Of a DNA stretch of 64,000 nt, positions 33,210 through 42,010 are shown in pieces (within the stretch, counting starts at the first letter, position 1; each line of letters starts with the position of its first letter). This DNA comes from Tepidamorphus gemmatus (GTDB lineage: Bacteria; Pseudomonadota; Alphaproteobacteria; Rhizobiales; Tepidamorphaceae). The notes below the pieces were generated by a model. That model worked only from the letters and a program-made list of their open reading frames with translations. It was not told the origin of the DNA and did no database searches. Both the position numbers and the translations under genes were made by a program. The DNA is taken from NCBI RefSeq assembly GCF_004346195.1, contig NZ_SMAK01000004.1, forward strand, positions 309,760 to 373,759. The letters run 5' to 3'.

Positions 33210-35278
33210 AGGCCCTCTCCCTCGCTGCGGCGCTCCATAACCACGTTGCCAAAAGCATCGACGCGGGCGACGAGCCAGGGTTCGACAAAGATCGTCGCAT
33301 CCGGCTGTTCGAGCACGGCCGGACCGACCACCTCAGCACCGACCGGCAGATCGAGCCGCGCATAGACCCGCGCGTCATACCATCGTCCGCGCAGATAGAC
33401 CGGCCTCGACCCGATCAGCGCCCTTTCCATGGAGGCATCGGCTGCGGGCGCAAGCGTCGACAGCTCGAACTTCGGCCGCGTGCCGATGACCGTCGTCCTC
33501 AGATTGAGCACCCTGACGGGATTGCGCAGCAGCCGGCCATAGAGGCCGCGATAGGTCTGCCGGAAGGCCTCGTGGATCGCCTCCGCCGTCGGTGCCCGAA
33601 CCCGCCCGCCCTCGATTGCGACAGCAAGCGGCACCTGAATGGTGTGCGTCTGGCCGACATAGGCCATGTCCAGCTCGAAGCGCGTCTGGCGGGATTCGAC
33701 CTGCGAGCCAGACGCATCCAGCACCGCGTTCCCGGCATCGTGCTGGGCCTGCATCGTCGCGGTCAGGCGCTCGATGTCGATCGATTCGACCACCGAATTG
33801 ACCGTCTGGACGAAATCCTGCCGCATGTCGGCGATGACACACCCCATCGCGGAGGTCACGCCCGGAAACCGCGGCACGAGGACACGGCCGATTCCGACTT
33901 CCTCGACCATGGCGCCGGCATGCAGTGCACCGCCCCCGCCAAAGGGCATGTAGGTGAATCGCTCCGGATCGAAACCTCGCTCGATCGACACCAGTCGCAA
34001 GGCCCCGGCCATGCGAGAATTGGCAACGCGCACGATGGCTTCGGCGGCATCCATCACCGACAGACCGAGCGGCTTGCCGACATGGGTCGCGATCGCCGCC
34101 CGGGCCGCCTCGACATCGAGGTCGCCGAGACCGCTACCAAGCGGGCGGCGCGGGTCGATGCGGCCGAGCACGATATTGGCATCGGTCACGGTCGGCCGGT
34201 CGTTGCCGCGGCCATAGGCGACCGGGCCAGGGTCGGAGCCCGCGCTTTCCGGACCGACCTGAAGCAGCCCGCCGGCATCAACCGAAGCAATCGACCCGCC
34301 TCCGGCTCCGATCGTGGTGATCTCGATCATCGGGGTGCGGATCACCATGCCGAAGTCGATCGCGGCCTGCGGCGCGACGACGGTACGGCCGTCGACGATC
34401 ATCGACACGTCGAAACTGGTGCCGCCCATGTCGCCGGTGATGACATTGTCGAATCCGGCGCTGCGGGCAATGTGGCTTGCCGCGATCACCCCGGCCGACG
34501 GACCCGACAACGCCGTGCGCACCGGCCGCGCGCATGCCGTCTCTACCGACATCACGCCGCCGTTCGACTGGACGATCATGAATTCCCCGGCAAAGCCACC
34601 GCCCTTCAGCGCGGTTTCCAGTCGGGCGAGATAACCGGCGACCTCAGGCTGCAGATAGCCGTTCAGCGCGGCCGTCGAGAAACGTTCGAACTCACGGATT
34701 TCCGGCAGCACCTCGGACGAGGCGGCGACATGCGGGGTCGGCCAGATCGCGCGCAGCACCTCAACGGCGGCGCGTTCGTTGACAGGGTTCGCATAGGCAT
34801 TGACAAACAGCACCACGACGGCCCGGCACCCGGCCTCGATCAGCGTGCGCCCCGCCGCCCGCACCGCATCAAGATCGACAGGTCGCTCGATCGTCCCGTC
34901 TGCCAGCACCCGTTCGGGCACCTCCAGCCTCAGGTTGCGCGGAACCACCGGCACGAAGTCGCCACGCAGGCCCCAGGTGCGCGGTCGATCGCGGCGGCGC
35001 ATCTCGAGCACGTCGCGGAATCCCTCGGTGGTGATCACCCCGAGTCTCGCCCCCTTGCGCTCGAGCAATGCATTGGTGCCGGCGGTGGTCCCGTGTACCA
35101 GCGAGACGACGCTGGCAAGATAAGGCACGACCTCGCGGATGCCGTTCAGGAAGCCGCCCGACTGGTCGGGCCGCGTCGTCGGCACCTTGGCGATCCGGGC
35201 ACGGCCAGTCGCAAGATCGAGCGCGAAGACGTCGGTGAAGGTGCCGCCGACATCGACGCCGACAACGGCCCCCCTCAC
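33206..35278 (-). CDS. Hydantoinase/oxoprolinase family subunit A (HyuA-type, ATP-dependent)
   Basis: 690-aa subunit of an ATP-dependent lactam or hydantoin hydrolase or an acetone-carboxylase-like enzyme. Actin-like ATPase motifs are VVGVDVGGTFTDVFALDL at the N terminus and VITGDMGGTSFDVSMIVDG near residue 280. FMPFGG-type substrate segment reads YMPFGGGGALHAG, and the C-terminal domain ends with LEQPDATIFVEP. The family includes 5-oxoprolinase, N-methylhydantoin hydrolase and caprolactamase. The GTG start at 35278 overlaps the HyuB stop (GTGA). With HyuB it forms the two-part enzyme; ring opening of a lactam or imide is the best guess. Confidence 0.9.
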   Translation of the reverse strand: MRGAVVGVDVGGTFTDVFALDLATGRARIAKVPTTRPDQSGGFLNGIREVVPYLASVVSLVHGTTAGTNALLERKGARLGVITTEGFRDVLEMRRRDRPRTWGLRGDFVPVVPRNLRLEVPERVLADGTIERPVDLDAVRAAGRTLIEAGCRAVVVLFVNAYANPVNERAAVEVLRAIWPTPHVAASSEVLPEIREFERFSTAALNGYLQPEVAGYLARLETALKGGGFAGEFMIVQSNGGVMSVETACARPVRTALSGPSAGVIAASHIARSAGFDNVITGDMGGTSFDVSMIVDGRTVVAPQAAIDFGMVIRTPMIEITTIGAGGGSIASVDAGGLLQVGPESAGSDPGPVAYGRGNDRPTVTDANIVLGRIDPRRPLGSGLGDLDVEAARAAIATHVGKPLGLSVMDAAEAIVRVANSRMAGALRLVSIERGFDPERFTYMPFGGGGALHAGAMVEEVGIGRVLVPRFPGVTSAMGCVIADMRQDFVQTVNSVVESIDIERLTATMQAQHDAGNAVLDASGSQVESRQTRFELDMAYVGQTHTIQVPLAVAIEGGRVRAPTAEAIHEAFRQTYRGLYGRLLRNPVRVLNLRTTVIGTRPKFELSTLAPAADASMERALIGSRPVYLRGRWYDARVYARLDLPVGAEVVGPAVLEQPDATIFVEPWLVARVDAFGNVVMERRSEGEGL

Positions 35279-37002
35279 GGCGCCACCTCGCGCCAGGCAG
35301 TCCCGTAGCAGGCGTCGGCGACGGACGGGCTGAGATAGCCGAGTTCCACATCGCGAGCGATGGCGGATGCCGGCCGCGCAGACGGCGGTCCGTACCCGCC
35401 CCCGCCCGGCGATTCGAGCCGGACTCTCTGACCCCGCTTCAGCCGTATGCCTAGCATCTTCGAGATCATCGGCGGGGTGTGCCAGCCGTCATCCTGCTGG
35501 AAGCGGAACCGGTTGACCGCGGCGTCCCCGCCGCCGGCAACGCCCCTCGGCGGAAACTTGCCACGTTCGCCGAAGAAGAAGGCCTCGGCCTTCTCCTCCA
35601 GAAGCTCGATTTCGTACACCGCGCCGAGACCGCCGCGATGCAGGCCGGCGCCGGCACTGTCCGGGCGCAGCGCCCATTGCCGAAAGGCCACCGGATAGGC
35701 GGCTTCAAGAATCTCGACGGGCGGAATCGTTGCCATCGAGATCGGGGCGCTGCCGTGGTTCAGGCCGTCGTTCTCGGGGGTGCCGCCGTGGCCGCCGCCA
35801 TAGAAGCTGAACATCACCCAGCGCGATCCGTCCCGGCGCCTGCCGGCGATCGACAGGGCATTGATCGTCCCATAGGCATTGGCCACCACCCGGTCGGGTG
35901 CCGCCTGCGCGGCGGCGGCGAAGATGACGTCGATCATCCGCAGGATCGTCTCGGTGTACCCACCCGTCGGCGTCGGGAACTCGGCCGCGAGCAGCGAACC
36001 GTCGGGAATGCGGATGTCGATCGGCCGCATCACCCCTGCATTGGCGGGCAGGGTCGGGAAGATGTGCTTGATCGCAACATAGACACAGGCGATCGCGGTT
36101 GGCCGCGCAATGTTGATCGGGCCGCTCACACCGCCGGCGGTGCCGGAGAAATCCAGTGTCAGCCGGTCGCCGGACACCTCCAGCGCCACGCGGATCGGCA
36201 GCGGCTCGTCGACGATGCCGTCATTGTCGAGATAGTCGACCGCCTCCCAACGCCCGTCGGGCAGCGCCGCGACCTCGTTGCGCAACAGCGTTTCCGCACG
36301 GTCCGTGAGGGCGGCCAGCGCCGCCCTGACGGTCGCGGCACCATATTCGTCGAGCAATGCATCGAGGCGCCGAACACCGAGATCGAGCGCCGAAAGCTGA
36401 CCGTTCACGTCGCCCTCGGCGGACTGAGGCAGGCGCGTGTTGCGCAGGATAATGTCGAGGATGTCGGACTGGAGATCGCCGCCGCGCACGAGGCGCACCG
36501 GCGGGATCACGACGGCCTCCTGGTAGGCTTCGGTAGCCGACGGGTTGTAGTTGCCTGGGACCGCGCCGCCGAGGTCGTGCCAGTGGCCGACCGAGGCGAG
36601 CCAGCAGAACAGTTCGCCGTCGCGGAAATAGGGGCGGACGAGCCGCATGTCGGAGAGGTGGGTGCCGCCAAGGTGGGCATCGTTAAATATCCAGACATCG
36701 CCGTCCTGCGGACCACCCTCAGCGGCCGCCTTGTCGATCACCGCCTTCACCGCGAAGGCCATGACGCCGACGAAGATCGGCAGTCCGTTCTTGCCCTGCA
36801 CCAGCGTTTCGCCGGTGTCGGGATGATAGAGGCCGTGGCTGGCGTCATGCGCCTCGGCAATTATCGGGTTGAAGGCCGACCGGAACAGCGTCGCGTCCAT
36901 TTCGTCGGCGATCTGCTCCATCCGCCCGGCCAGGATGGCGAGCAGGATCGGATCAATCGGTCGCACCGCATCGTGCCCTGCCTCGCGCCGGATCTGCCCC
37001 AT
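35275..37002 (-). CDS. Hydantoinase/oxoprolinase family subunit B (HyuB-type)
   Basis: 575-aa subunit with family signatures IADEMDATLFRSAFNPIIAE, DASHGLYHPDTGETLVQG, FNDAHLGGTHLSDMRLV and YGGGHGGTPENDGLNHGSA. GRGKFPPRG-like C-terminal element reads GERGKFPPRGVAGGGDA. It is the first gene of the operon, 165 bases from the divergent GntR gene, with two palindromes in between. HyuB carries the metal-dependent hydrolytic or carboxylating centre that works with the ATPase subunit HyuA. The substrate class (hydantoin, lactam, imide) cannot be fixed from sequence. Confidence 0.92.
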   Translation of the reverse strand: MGQIRREAGHDAVRPIDPILLAILAGRMEQIADEMDATLFRSAFNPIIAEAHDASHGLYHPDTGETLVQGKNGLPIFVGVMAFAVKAVIDKAAAEGGPQDGDVWIFNDAHLGGTHLSDMRLVRPYFRDGELFCWLASVGHWHDLGGAVPGNYNPSATEAYQEAVVIPPVRLVRGGDLQSDILDIILRNTRLPQSAEGDVNGQLSALDLGVRRLDALLDEYGAATVRAALAALTDRAETLLRNEVAALPDGRWEAVDYLDNDGIVDEPLPIRVALEVSGDRLTLDFSGTAGGVSGPINIARPTAIACVYVAIKHIFPTLPANAGVMRPIDIRIPDGSLLAAEFPTPTGGYTETILRMIDVIFAAAAQAAPDRVVANAYGTINALSIAGRRRDGSRWVMFSFYGGGHGGTPENDGLNHGSAPISMATIPPVEILEAAYPVAFRQWALRPDSAGAGLHRGGLGAVYEIELLEEKAEAFFFGERGKFPPRGVAGGGDAAVNRFRFQQDDGWHTPPMISKMLGIRLKRGQRVRLESPGGGGYGPPSARPASAIARDVELGYLSPSVADACYGTAWREVAP

Positions 37003-37046
37003 CCACCGTCCCCCGCATACGCGGCCGCCAATGTGCGGCAGCTTTC

Positions 37047-37066
37047 CTGTATCTTTTAGAATACAG
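37047..37066. promoter_or_regulatory. Operator-like palindrome 1 (CTGTAT...ATACAG)
   Basis: Arms CTGTAT / ATACAG with an 8-base spacer, containing the repeated half-site AGAATACA. On the minus strand it overlaps a TATTCT sequence that could be the -10 box of the HyuB operon. It is 45 bases upstream of the HyuB start. Confidence 0.5.
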
Positions 37067-37086
37067 ATTTCGGAACTTCAACAAAC

Positions 37087-37112
37087 TTGCATTCTTGCCG
37101 GATAGAATACAA
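37087..37112. promoter_or_regulatory. Operator-like palindrome 2 (TTGCATTCT...AGAATACAA)
   Basis: Nine-base arms with one mismatch around an 8-base spacer; the right arm repeats AGAATACA of palindrome 1. The two sites are 40 bases apart, about four helical turns, a spacing that suits cooperative binding of a GntR dimer pair controlling both HyuB and GntR transcription. Confidence 0.5.
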
Positions 37113-37166
37113 CATTGCACACTAACTGATTGGATCACGGCTCGTGGCATCGACCCGGAGCGCCTC

Positions 37167-37970
37167 ATGACGAAGATCGCGAGCGCGGTCACTCCAGATG
37201 GCGGCAAGACGCGCCGAATCTATATGGTCCTGCGGGACGAGATCCTTGGCGGCACACTCGTTCCGGGTGCCCCGCTGCCCGGCGAACTGAAGCTGGCCGA
37301 GCGGCATGGGGTGTCCAGGGTGACGATACGGCGGGCGCTCGATGCGCTTGTTTCGGACGGGCTGGTGGAGCGTCGCCCGGGAAGCGGTACGATCGTCAAG
37401 CGCCCGCAGTCGCGGCCGGTCCAGATCCGCGCCGACTTCGCGACGCTGATGCCGCACATCCGGCAGATGGGCGAGGAGACGACCGCCCGGCTGCTGTCGT
37501 TCTCCTACGGCGTCCCGCCGGCCCATGTCGCCGAGGCGCTGCGCCTTGCCGAGGGCGCGCGCGCGCAGCGCGCGGTACGCCTCCGGCTCGCCCAGGGGCT
37601 GCCCTTCTCCTACCTGACGACTTTTGTGCCGGAAGAGATCGCCCAGGGCTATTCCGAGGCCGATCTGGCGACGACGCCCTTGTTCCGATTGCTGGAGGAG
37701 AGTGGCGTCAGGGTCGATCATGCCCACCAGAGCGTCTCGGCCGTGCTGGCAACACCGGAGATCGCGACTGCTCTGGAGACGGAGGTCGGCGCGGCGCTGA
37801 TCTCGCTGACCCGTGTCGTCTATGATCGCGATGGCCGGGGAATCGAATACCTTTCCGCGCTCTACCGGCCCGATCGCTACCAACTGGAGCTGACTCTCAC
37901 CCGCGACGATCGGGGTGATACCCCGCGCTGGCAGCCCGTTGCCGCCGGCGGTGGCAGCGAAGCAGCCTGA
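37167..37970 (+). CDS. GntR-family regulator, HutC subfamily (UTRA domain)
   Basis: 267-aa regulator. The N-terminal GntR helix-turn-helix has IYMVLRDEILGGTLVPGAPL, LAERHGVSRVTIRRALDAL and LVERRPGSGTIVKRP. The UTRA effector domain (about residues 100-250) has LPFSYLTTFVPEEIAQGY and ALETEVGAALISLTRVVYD. GGAG lies 7 bases before the ATG at 37167; an upstream extension to 37095 would cover palindrome 2 and is rejected. It is divergent from HyuB-HyuA and probably represses both directions through the two palindromes. UTRA domains bind small acids or sugar derivatives related to the pathway. Confidence 0.9.
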   Translation: MTKIASAVTPDGGKTRRIYMVLRDEILGGTLVPGAPLPGELKLAERHGVSRVTIRRALDALVSDGLVERRPGSGTIVKRPQSRPVQIRADFATLMPHIRQMGEETTARLLSFSYGVPPAHVAEALRLAEGARAQRAVRLRLAQGLPFSYLTTFVPEEIAQGYSEADLATTPLFRLLEESGVRVDHAHQSVSAVLATPEIATALETEVGAALISLTRVVYDRDGRGIEYLSALYRPDRYQLELTLTRDDRGDTPRWQPVAAGGGSEAA

Positions 37971-38035
37971 GGCGACCGCGTGACAGCGACCGGCGGCGAC
38001 GTGACTGGATCAGGCATCGAGGCTGGCTGCAGCAG

Positions 38036-39457
38036 ATGACCGTTTCCCGAAGACCAGCCGACAAGCGCACCTTCTTCGACAAGCTCTGGGATCTCCACCG
38101 CATCCTGACGCGGGACGATGGTGCCACCCTGCTGTGGGTGGATCGCCATTTCATCCATGAAGGATCGCATCATGCGTTTGCCAATCTTGCCGCCCGCAAC
38201 CTGCCGGTCGCCCATCCCGAACTCACATTCGGGGTGGCCGATCACTACGTGCCGACCCGTCCCGACGCGGTTCCAACCGATTCCATCGCACGGATGATCC
38301 TGACGCTGTCTGAGAATACCGCGCGGTACGGCATCACGCTGTTCGGCAGGGGAGACCCCCGGCAGGGCATCGTGCATGTCGTCGGTCCCGAGCAGGGGCT
38401 GACACTGCCCGGCCTGCTGGTGGTGTGCGGCGACAGTCACACCGCCACGCATGGGGCGCTGGGGGCCTATGCCTTCGGGATCGGGGCGACCGAAGTCGCC
38501 CATGTCCTGGCGACTCAGACGATCTGGCAGAAGAAGCCGAAGCAGATGCGCCTTGTCGTCGACGGCCGGCTGATGCCGGGCATCGGAGCCAAGGACGTGG
38601 CGCTCAACTGGATCTCCCGCCTCGGCGCCGACGGGGCGCGGGGTCACGTCGTCGAATATGACGGTACGGCGATCCGCGGTTTGACGGTCGAGGGTCGGCT
38701 GACGCTGTGCAACCTGTCGATCGAGGGCGGTGCCCGGTCGGGTCTGATCGCCCCCGACGAGACGACTCTGAACTGGATCAAGGGAAGACCCTTTGCCCCG
38801 ACCGGTAGCGACTGGGAGCGTGCCGCGGAGGGGTTCCTTGCCCTCGCTGGCGACGATGACGCCGGTTTCGATCGGGAAGTCCGGCTGACGGCAGACGAGA
38901 TCGCACCGATCGTCACCTGGGGAACGAGCCCGGAAGAGGCGCTCCCGATCACCGCGACCCTGCCCGATCCAGCGCGCGAACCGGATCCGGCGAAGGCCAG
39001 CCGTATCGCCGCATCGCTCGACTACATGGGGCTGACACCCGGTCGCAGCCTCGAGGGCATCGAGATCGACCAGATCTTCATCGGATCCTGCACCAACGCC
39101 CGCATTGAGGATCTCCGATCCGCCGCGGCGGTCCTCGCCGGCCGCCGGTCGAAGGTGCCCGGCCTGGTCTCGCCCGGCTCGACGCTGGTCAAGAGTCAGG
39201 CCGAGCAGGAAGGGCTCGACCGCATCTTCATGGATGCCGGGCTCGAATGGGTCGGGTCCGGATGTTCCATGTGCGTGGGCATGAATGGCGACCTGGTAGC
39301 GCCGGGCAAGCGGTGCGCCTCGACCACCAATCGCAACTTTCGCGGCCGGCAGGGACAGGGCGCCCGCACGCACCTGGTCAGTCCGGCAATGGCGGCTGCC
39401 GCTGCCGTCACCGGCACGCTGACCGACGTGCGCAAGCTGCTGCGGGGGCGTTGCTGA
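38036..39457 (+). CDS. Aconitase-superfamily hydratase, large (LeuC-type) subunit
   Basis: 473-aa [4Fe-4S] large subunit of bacterial LeuC length. Canonical motifs are intact: VCGDSHTATHGALGAYAFGIG (about residues 130-150), GSCTNARIEDLRSAAAVLAG and GSGCSMCVGMNGD, giving the three cluster cysteines. Isopropylmalate isomerase, citraconate/citramalate and maleate hydratases share this form. Linkage to HyuAB, a lyase and an Asp/Glu-racemase-family gene, not to leuA or leuB, favours a catabolic hydratase of a maleate-like diacid (inference). Confidence 0.9.
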   Translation: MTVSRRPADKRTFFDKLWDLHRILTRDDGATLLWVDRHFIHEGSHHAFANLAARNLPVAHPELTFGVADHYVPTRPDAVPTDSIARMILTLSENTARYGITLFGRGDPRQGIVHVVGPEQGLTLPGLLVVCGDSHTATHGALGAYAFGIGATEVAHVLATQTIWQKKPKQMRLVVDGRLMPGIGAKDVALNWISRLGADGARGHVVEYDGTAIRGLTVEGRLTLCNLSIEGGARSGLIAPDETTLNWIKGRPFAPTGSDWERAAEGFLALAGDDDAGFDREVRLTADEIAPIVTWGTSPEEALPITATLPDPAREPDPAKASRIAASLDYMGLTPGRSLEGIEIDQIFIGSCTNARIEDLRSAAAVLAGRRSKVPGLVSPGSTLVKSQAEQEGLDRIFMDAGLEWVGSGCSMCVGMNGDLVAPGKRCASTTNRNFRGRQGQGARTHLVSPAMAAAAAVTGTLTDVRKLLRGRC

Positions 39458-40062
39458 TGGCCGGCTGGACCCGCCATGACGGGCTCGCGGTGGCGCTGCC
39501 GCTGGAGAACATCGACACCGATCAGCTGATCCCGGCGCGCTTCATGTCGACGCCGCGCTCGGCCGGTTACGGGGGCTTCCTGCTGCACGACCTCAGACGC
39601 GATCGCGACGGCAGGCTCGATCCCGACTTCCCGCTCAATCGCCCGGAGGCTGCCGGGGCGTCGATCCTGATCGCCGGCCGCAATTTCGGGGCCGGGTCGT
39701 CGCGAGAGGCGGCCGTCTACGCGCTGGTCGACGCCGGGTTCCGTGTCGTCATCGCGCCGAGCTTCGGCGATATCTTCGCCGCCAATGCCGTCAATAACGG
39801 ACTTCTGCCGGCGCCGCTTTCCGCCGAACGGATCGCTCCGCTCCTTGCCCGCGGACCGGTCCGACTCCTCGTCGATCTGGCGACCGGGTCGATTGCGGGC
39901 GATGGAGTCTCGGAGCGCTTCGCGCTCGATCCGGTCTGGACGCAGAAGCTCATCTGCGGCTGGGACGACATCGACCTCACCCGTTCCTGCGCGGATGCGA
40001 TCGCGACCTTCGCCGAACGGCGCCGCGCCGAGGCGCCCTGGGTCTGGTCGCAGGCCAGCTAG
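39457..40062 (+). CDS. Aconitase-superfamily hydratase, small (LeuD-type) subunit
   Basis: 201-aa small subunit with intact active-site segment GRNFGAGSSREAAVYAL and the LeuD-type SFGDIFAANAVNNGLLPAPL. The start ENIDTDQLIPARFM segment is typical. In biosynthetic LeuD the SSRE motif is followed by His-Ala (SSREHAPWAL); here it is SSREAAVYAL. It overlaps the large subunit by one base (TGATG). It forms the heterodimer with the previous gene. Confidence 0.9.
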   Translation: MAGWTRHDGLAVALPLENIDTDQLIPARFMSTPRSAGYGGFLLHDLRRDRDGRLDPDFPLNRPEAAGASILIAGRNFGAGSSREAAVYALVDAGFRVVIAPSFGDIFAANAVNNGLLPAPLSAERIAPLLARGPVRLLVDLATGSIAGDGVSERFALDPVWTQKLICGWDDIDLTRSCADAIATFAERRRAEAPWVWSQAS

Positions 40063-40071
40063 GATCGTGCG

Positions 40072-40845
40072 ATGAGCCTCGAATATGCGCCCGGCGGGCT
40101 GCTCGCGGTTCTCGTGCCGCAGGCCAACACCACCGTCGAGGCGGAGCTCCGCCATCTGGTGCCGCCGGACCAGGCCTGGATCGCCGGACGCCTGACCAGC
40201 GGCAAGGCCACGATCGAGGAGCGGCTGTGCGACTATCTGGAGTCCTACGCGACGGCAATGACCCAGTTCGCCAACGCTCCCGTGTCGGCGGCCGGCTTTG
40301 CCTGCACCGGCGCAAGCTATCTGCTCGGCTGCCAGCGCGAGGACGAGCTGCTGGCCGACCTCGCCGCCGCACGACGACATCCGGTGCATACCGCGGCGAC
40401 GGCCATCGCCGACGCGCTCGGCGCCCTAGGTGCCCGGCGCATCGCGCTCATTTCGCCTTATGATGAAAGGCTCACCGCAAGCTGCATGGGCTACTGGGCG
40501 GACCGCGGATTCGCCGTCGCTGGCGTCACGAGCGTAGGGCGGGAGACCCGCGCGTTCCATCCGATCTACAGCCTGGAGAGCGATGCCGCCGTTCACGCAC
40601 TGGACTCGCTCCGCACCACGGACGCGGACGCGGTTGTGCTGCTCGGGACGGGGCTGCCGACGCTGCGCGCGCTCCGGACAGTCGGCGCCCGCGGCGCGGC
40701 GCCCGTGATGTCGAGCAACCTTTGTCTCGCCTGGCGGATGTCCGAGAGCGCAAGGGGCCGCCCACCGTCGGCGGAGACTCTGACCGGCTGGCTCGGTGGC
40801 GGGCCTCTCGGCTGGGCAGAGTCGTTGCGTCGCGCCTCACGCTGA
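40072..40845 (+). CDS. Asp/Glu racemase / maleate isomerase / arylmalonate decarboxylase superfamily protein
   Basis: 257-aa two-domain alpha/beta protein. PQANTTVEAELRHL matches the N-terminal substrate-binding P-x-x-N-T segment of maleate isomerase. The first catalytic cysteine is present (Cys78 in GFACTGASYLLG). The second, usually in a S-A/C-C motif after a hydrophobic strand, is Gly here (VVLLGTGLPTLRAL, about residue 193). Arylmalonate decarboxylase also has one cysteine, but the second one. Cis-trans isomerisation, decarboxylation or racemisation are all possible. It lies 9 bases after the hydratase small subunit, so it probably handles the same diacid. Confidence 0.82.
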   Translation: MSLEYAPGGLLAVLVPQANTTVEAELRHLVPPDQAWIAGRLTSGKATIEERLCDYLESYATAMTQFANAPVSAAGFACTGASYLLGCQREDELLADLAAARRHPVHTAATAIADALGALGARRIALISPYDERLTASCMGYWADRGFAVAGVTSVGRETRAFHPIYSLESDAAVHALDSLRTTDADAVVLLGTGLPTLRALRTVGARGAAPVMSSNLCLAWRMSESARGRPPSAETLTGWLGGGPLGWAESLRRASR

Positions 40846-41259
40846 GCGAGCGCCCAGGTCTGCAGATCGGATCTCGGCCAGCAGGGTTTCGGCGATATCG
40901 TTCCACACGTCCTGGCGGACGATCAGGCCGTTCGCAAGCTCGAACCGGTCGACGAAGCGGATACGCTCGAAGGGGCGGCCGTCGAGCCATTCGCCGGAAA
41001 GCGTACCCGACACCCAGACGGCCGTTCCGGTCGATTCGATGCGCTCGAACCGCTTGCACACGAAGCGGTATCGTCCGCGCGACCATTCCACGAGCTCCTC
41101 CAGCCGACGCATTTCGACGCCGCCCGGAAACACCATCCGGAAATCTTCGGCAAGCAGCTTCGAGGCCGCGACGAGGTCGCGCGCCTCGATCAGCCGCAGA
41201 AACCGAACGAGTGTCCCGGCGGCCCCGTCAGTCGGCGGCTCGGTCGCGAGCTGATCCAT
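40837..41259 (-). CDS. SnoaL-like / NTF2-fold protein
   Basis: 140-aa cone-shaped alpha+beta fold protein: LVRFLRLIEARDLVAASKLL, then FRMVFPGGVEMRRLEELVEW and VSGTLSGEWLDGRPFERIRF. The fold covers cyclases, isomerases, dehydratases and non-catalytic binding proteins; no catalytic residue set can be assigned. The start at 41259 follows GGAGGG by five bases. It is the last gene of the long minus-strand operon, overlaps the preceding gene by 32 bases and overlaps the convergent racemase-family gene by 9 bases at its 3' end. Confidence 0.72.
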   Translation of the reverse strand: MDQLATEPPTDGAAGTLVRFLRLIEARDLVAASKLLAEDFRMVFPGGVEMRRLEELVEWSRGRYRFVCKRFERIESTGTAVWVSGTLSGEWLDGRPFERIRFVDRFELANGLIVRQDVWNDIAETLLAEIRSADLGARSA

Positions 41260-42010
41260 CGTTTCCCTCCCCTCCAAACCCCGAGACAACACGTCCGCTT
41301 GCCGGGTCGAAGGCACCGAGTCCCGGCATATCCCGCCAGGCGGCGAAACGCGCCGATGGCGTGATGGCTCCTGTCACCATCAGCCGGTGCCAGACATCGC
41401 ACGCCTCGACGAAGGCATTCACACCCTTCGGCCAGATGATGTAGCTCAGGGCCTCGACGATCCTCGCCTCGTCGACCTTCTGCGCATAGAGCCGCTCGAT
41501 CTGCCGAGCGATGCCGACACGACTGCCGCGTGCCGCCTGGACAGCCAGCAGGGCGAGATCGGCGAGGTCCGGGGCGAGCGCACCGCGCAGGGCAGCGACC
41601 GTGCTGGCCCATGCGGATGCCGGATCGAGCGCGGGGAGCTGGCCCTCCCAATGGCGATGCGCGAATGCGAATGCATCGCAGGCCGGCGCAGCTCCCGCCA
41701 GCGCGATCAGGCTCTGGGCGATCGAGTCGGTTCCACCGGCGGCGCGAAACAGCTCGAGGTGATGCGTGCCGATTGCCTCCTCGGCGGCGACGAGCAGGCA
41801 GAGCCAGACGCATTCGCGCTCGAGAGGCGAAAGCTGCCGAGGCATCACGGTCAATGCCTCGTACATGGCAAGATAGGCGACGTGGAGATCTGGGGCGCCG
41901 GCCGCCAGCGCGCCATGATGGGGCAGCAGAAAGCCGCGGCGGGCGGCCAGCGCCTCCAGCCGCGCGCGAAGCTCCTCAGGTGTCGGAAGCTCAGTCATTG
42001 CCGCGTCCAT
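41228..42010 (-). CDS. AhpD/carboxymuconolactone decarboxylase-fold protein, copy 2
   Basis: About 260-aa helical protein of two CMD-like segments. PHHGALAAGAPDLHVAYLAMYE is followed by ERECVWLCLLVAAEEAIGTH and HHLELFRAAGG, and the second segment has DEARIVEALSYIIWPKGVNAFV. The E-x-C-x-x-C-x-x-x-H redox motif of AhpD is absent: the segment reads EEAIGTHHLE, so peroxide-reductase function is unlikely. It is a tandem paralogue of the next gene. The start could be 42010 or 41998; both overlap the upstream gene. Decarboxylase-like or enoyl-isomerase-like roles are conceivable. Confidence 0.78.
   Translation of the reverse strand: MDAAMTELPTPEELRARLEALAARRGFLLPHHGALAAGAPDLHVAYLAMYEALTVMPRQLSPLERECVWLCLLVAAEEAIGTHHLELFRAAGGTDSIAQSLIALAGAAPACDAFAFAHRHWEGQLPALDPASAWASTVAALRGALAPDLADLALLAVQAARGSRVGIARQIERLYAQKVDEARIVEALSYIIWPKGVNAFVEACDVWHRLMVTGAITPSARFAAWRDMPGLGAFDPASGRVVSGFGGEGNDGSARDRAAD

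Noticed and set aside
33572-35308. Long plus-strand frame opposite HyuA
   Set aside because: Antisense shadow; HyuA has the actin-like ATPase motifs and overlapping operon neighbours.
32589-37002. N-methylhydantoin pathway (HyuAB plus N-carbamoylsarcosine amidase)
   Set aside because: The isochorismatase-fold protein lacks the Cys nucleophile that this amidase requires.
38036-40062. Leucine biosynthesis leuCD
   Set aside because: No leuA or leuB nearby, linkage to a GntR/HyuAB catabolic set and an altered residue after SSRE favour a catabolic hydratase; however a true isopropylmalate isomerase cannot be excluded.
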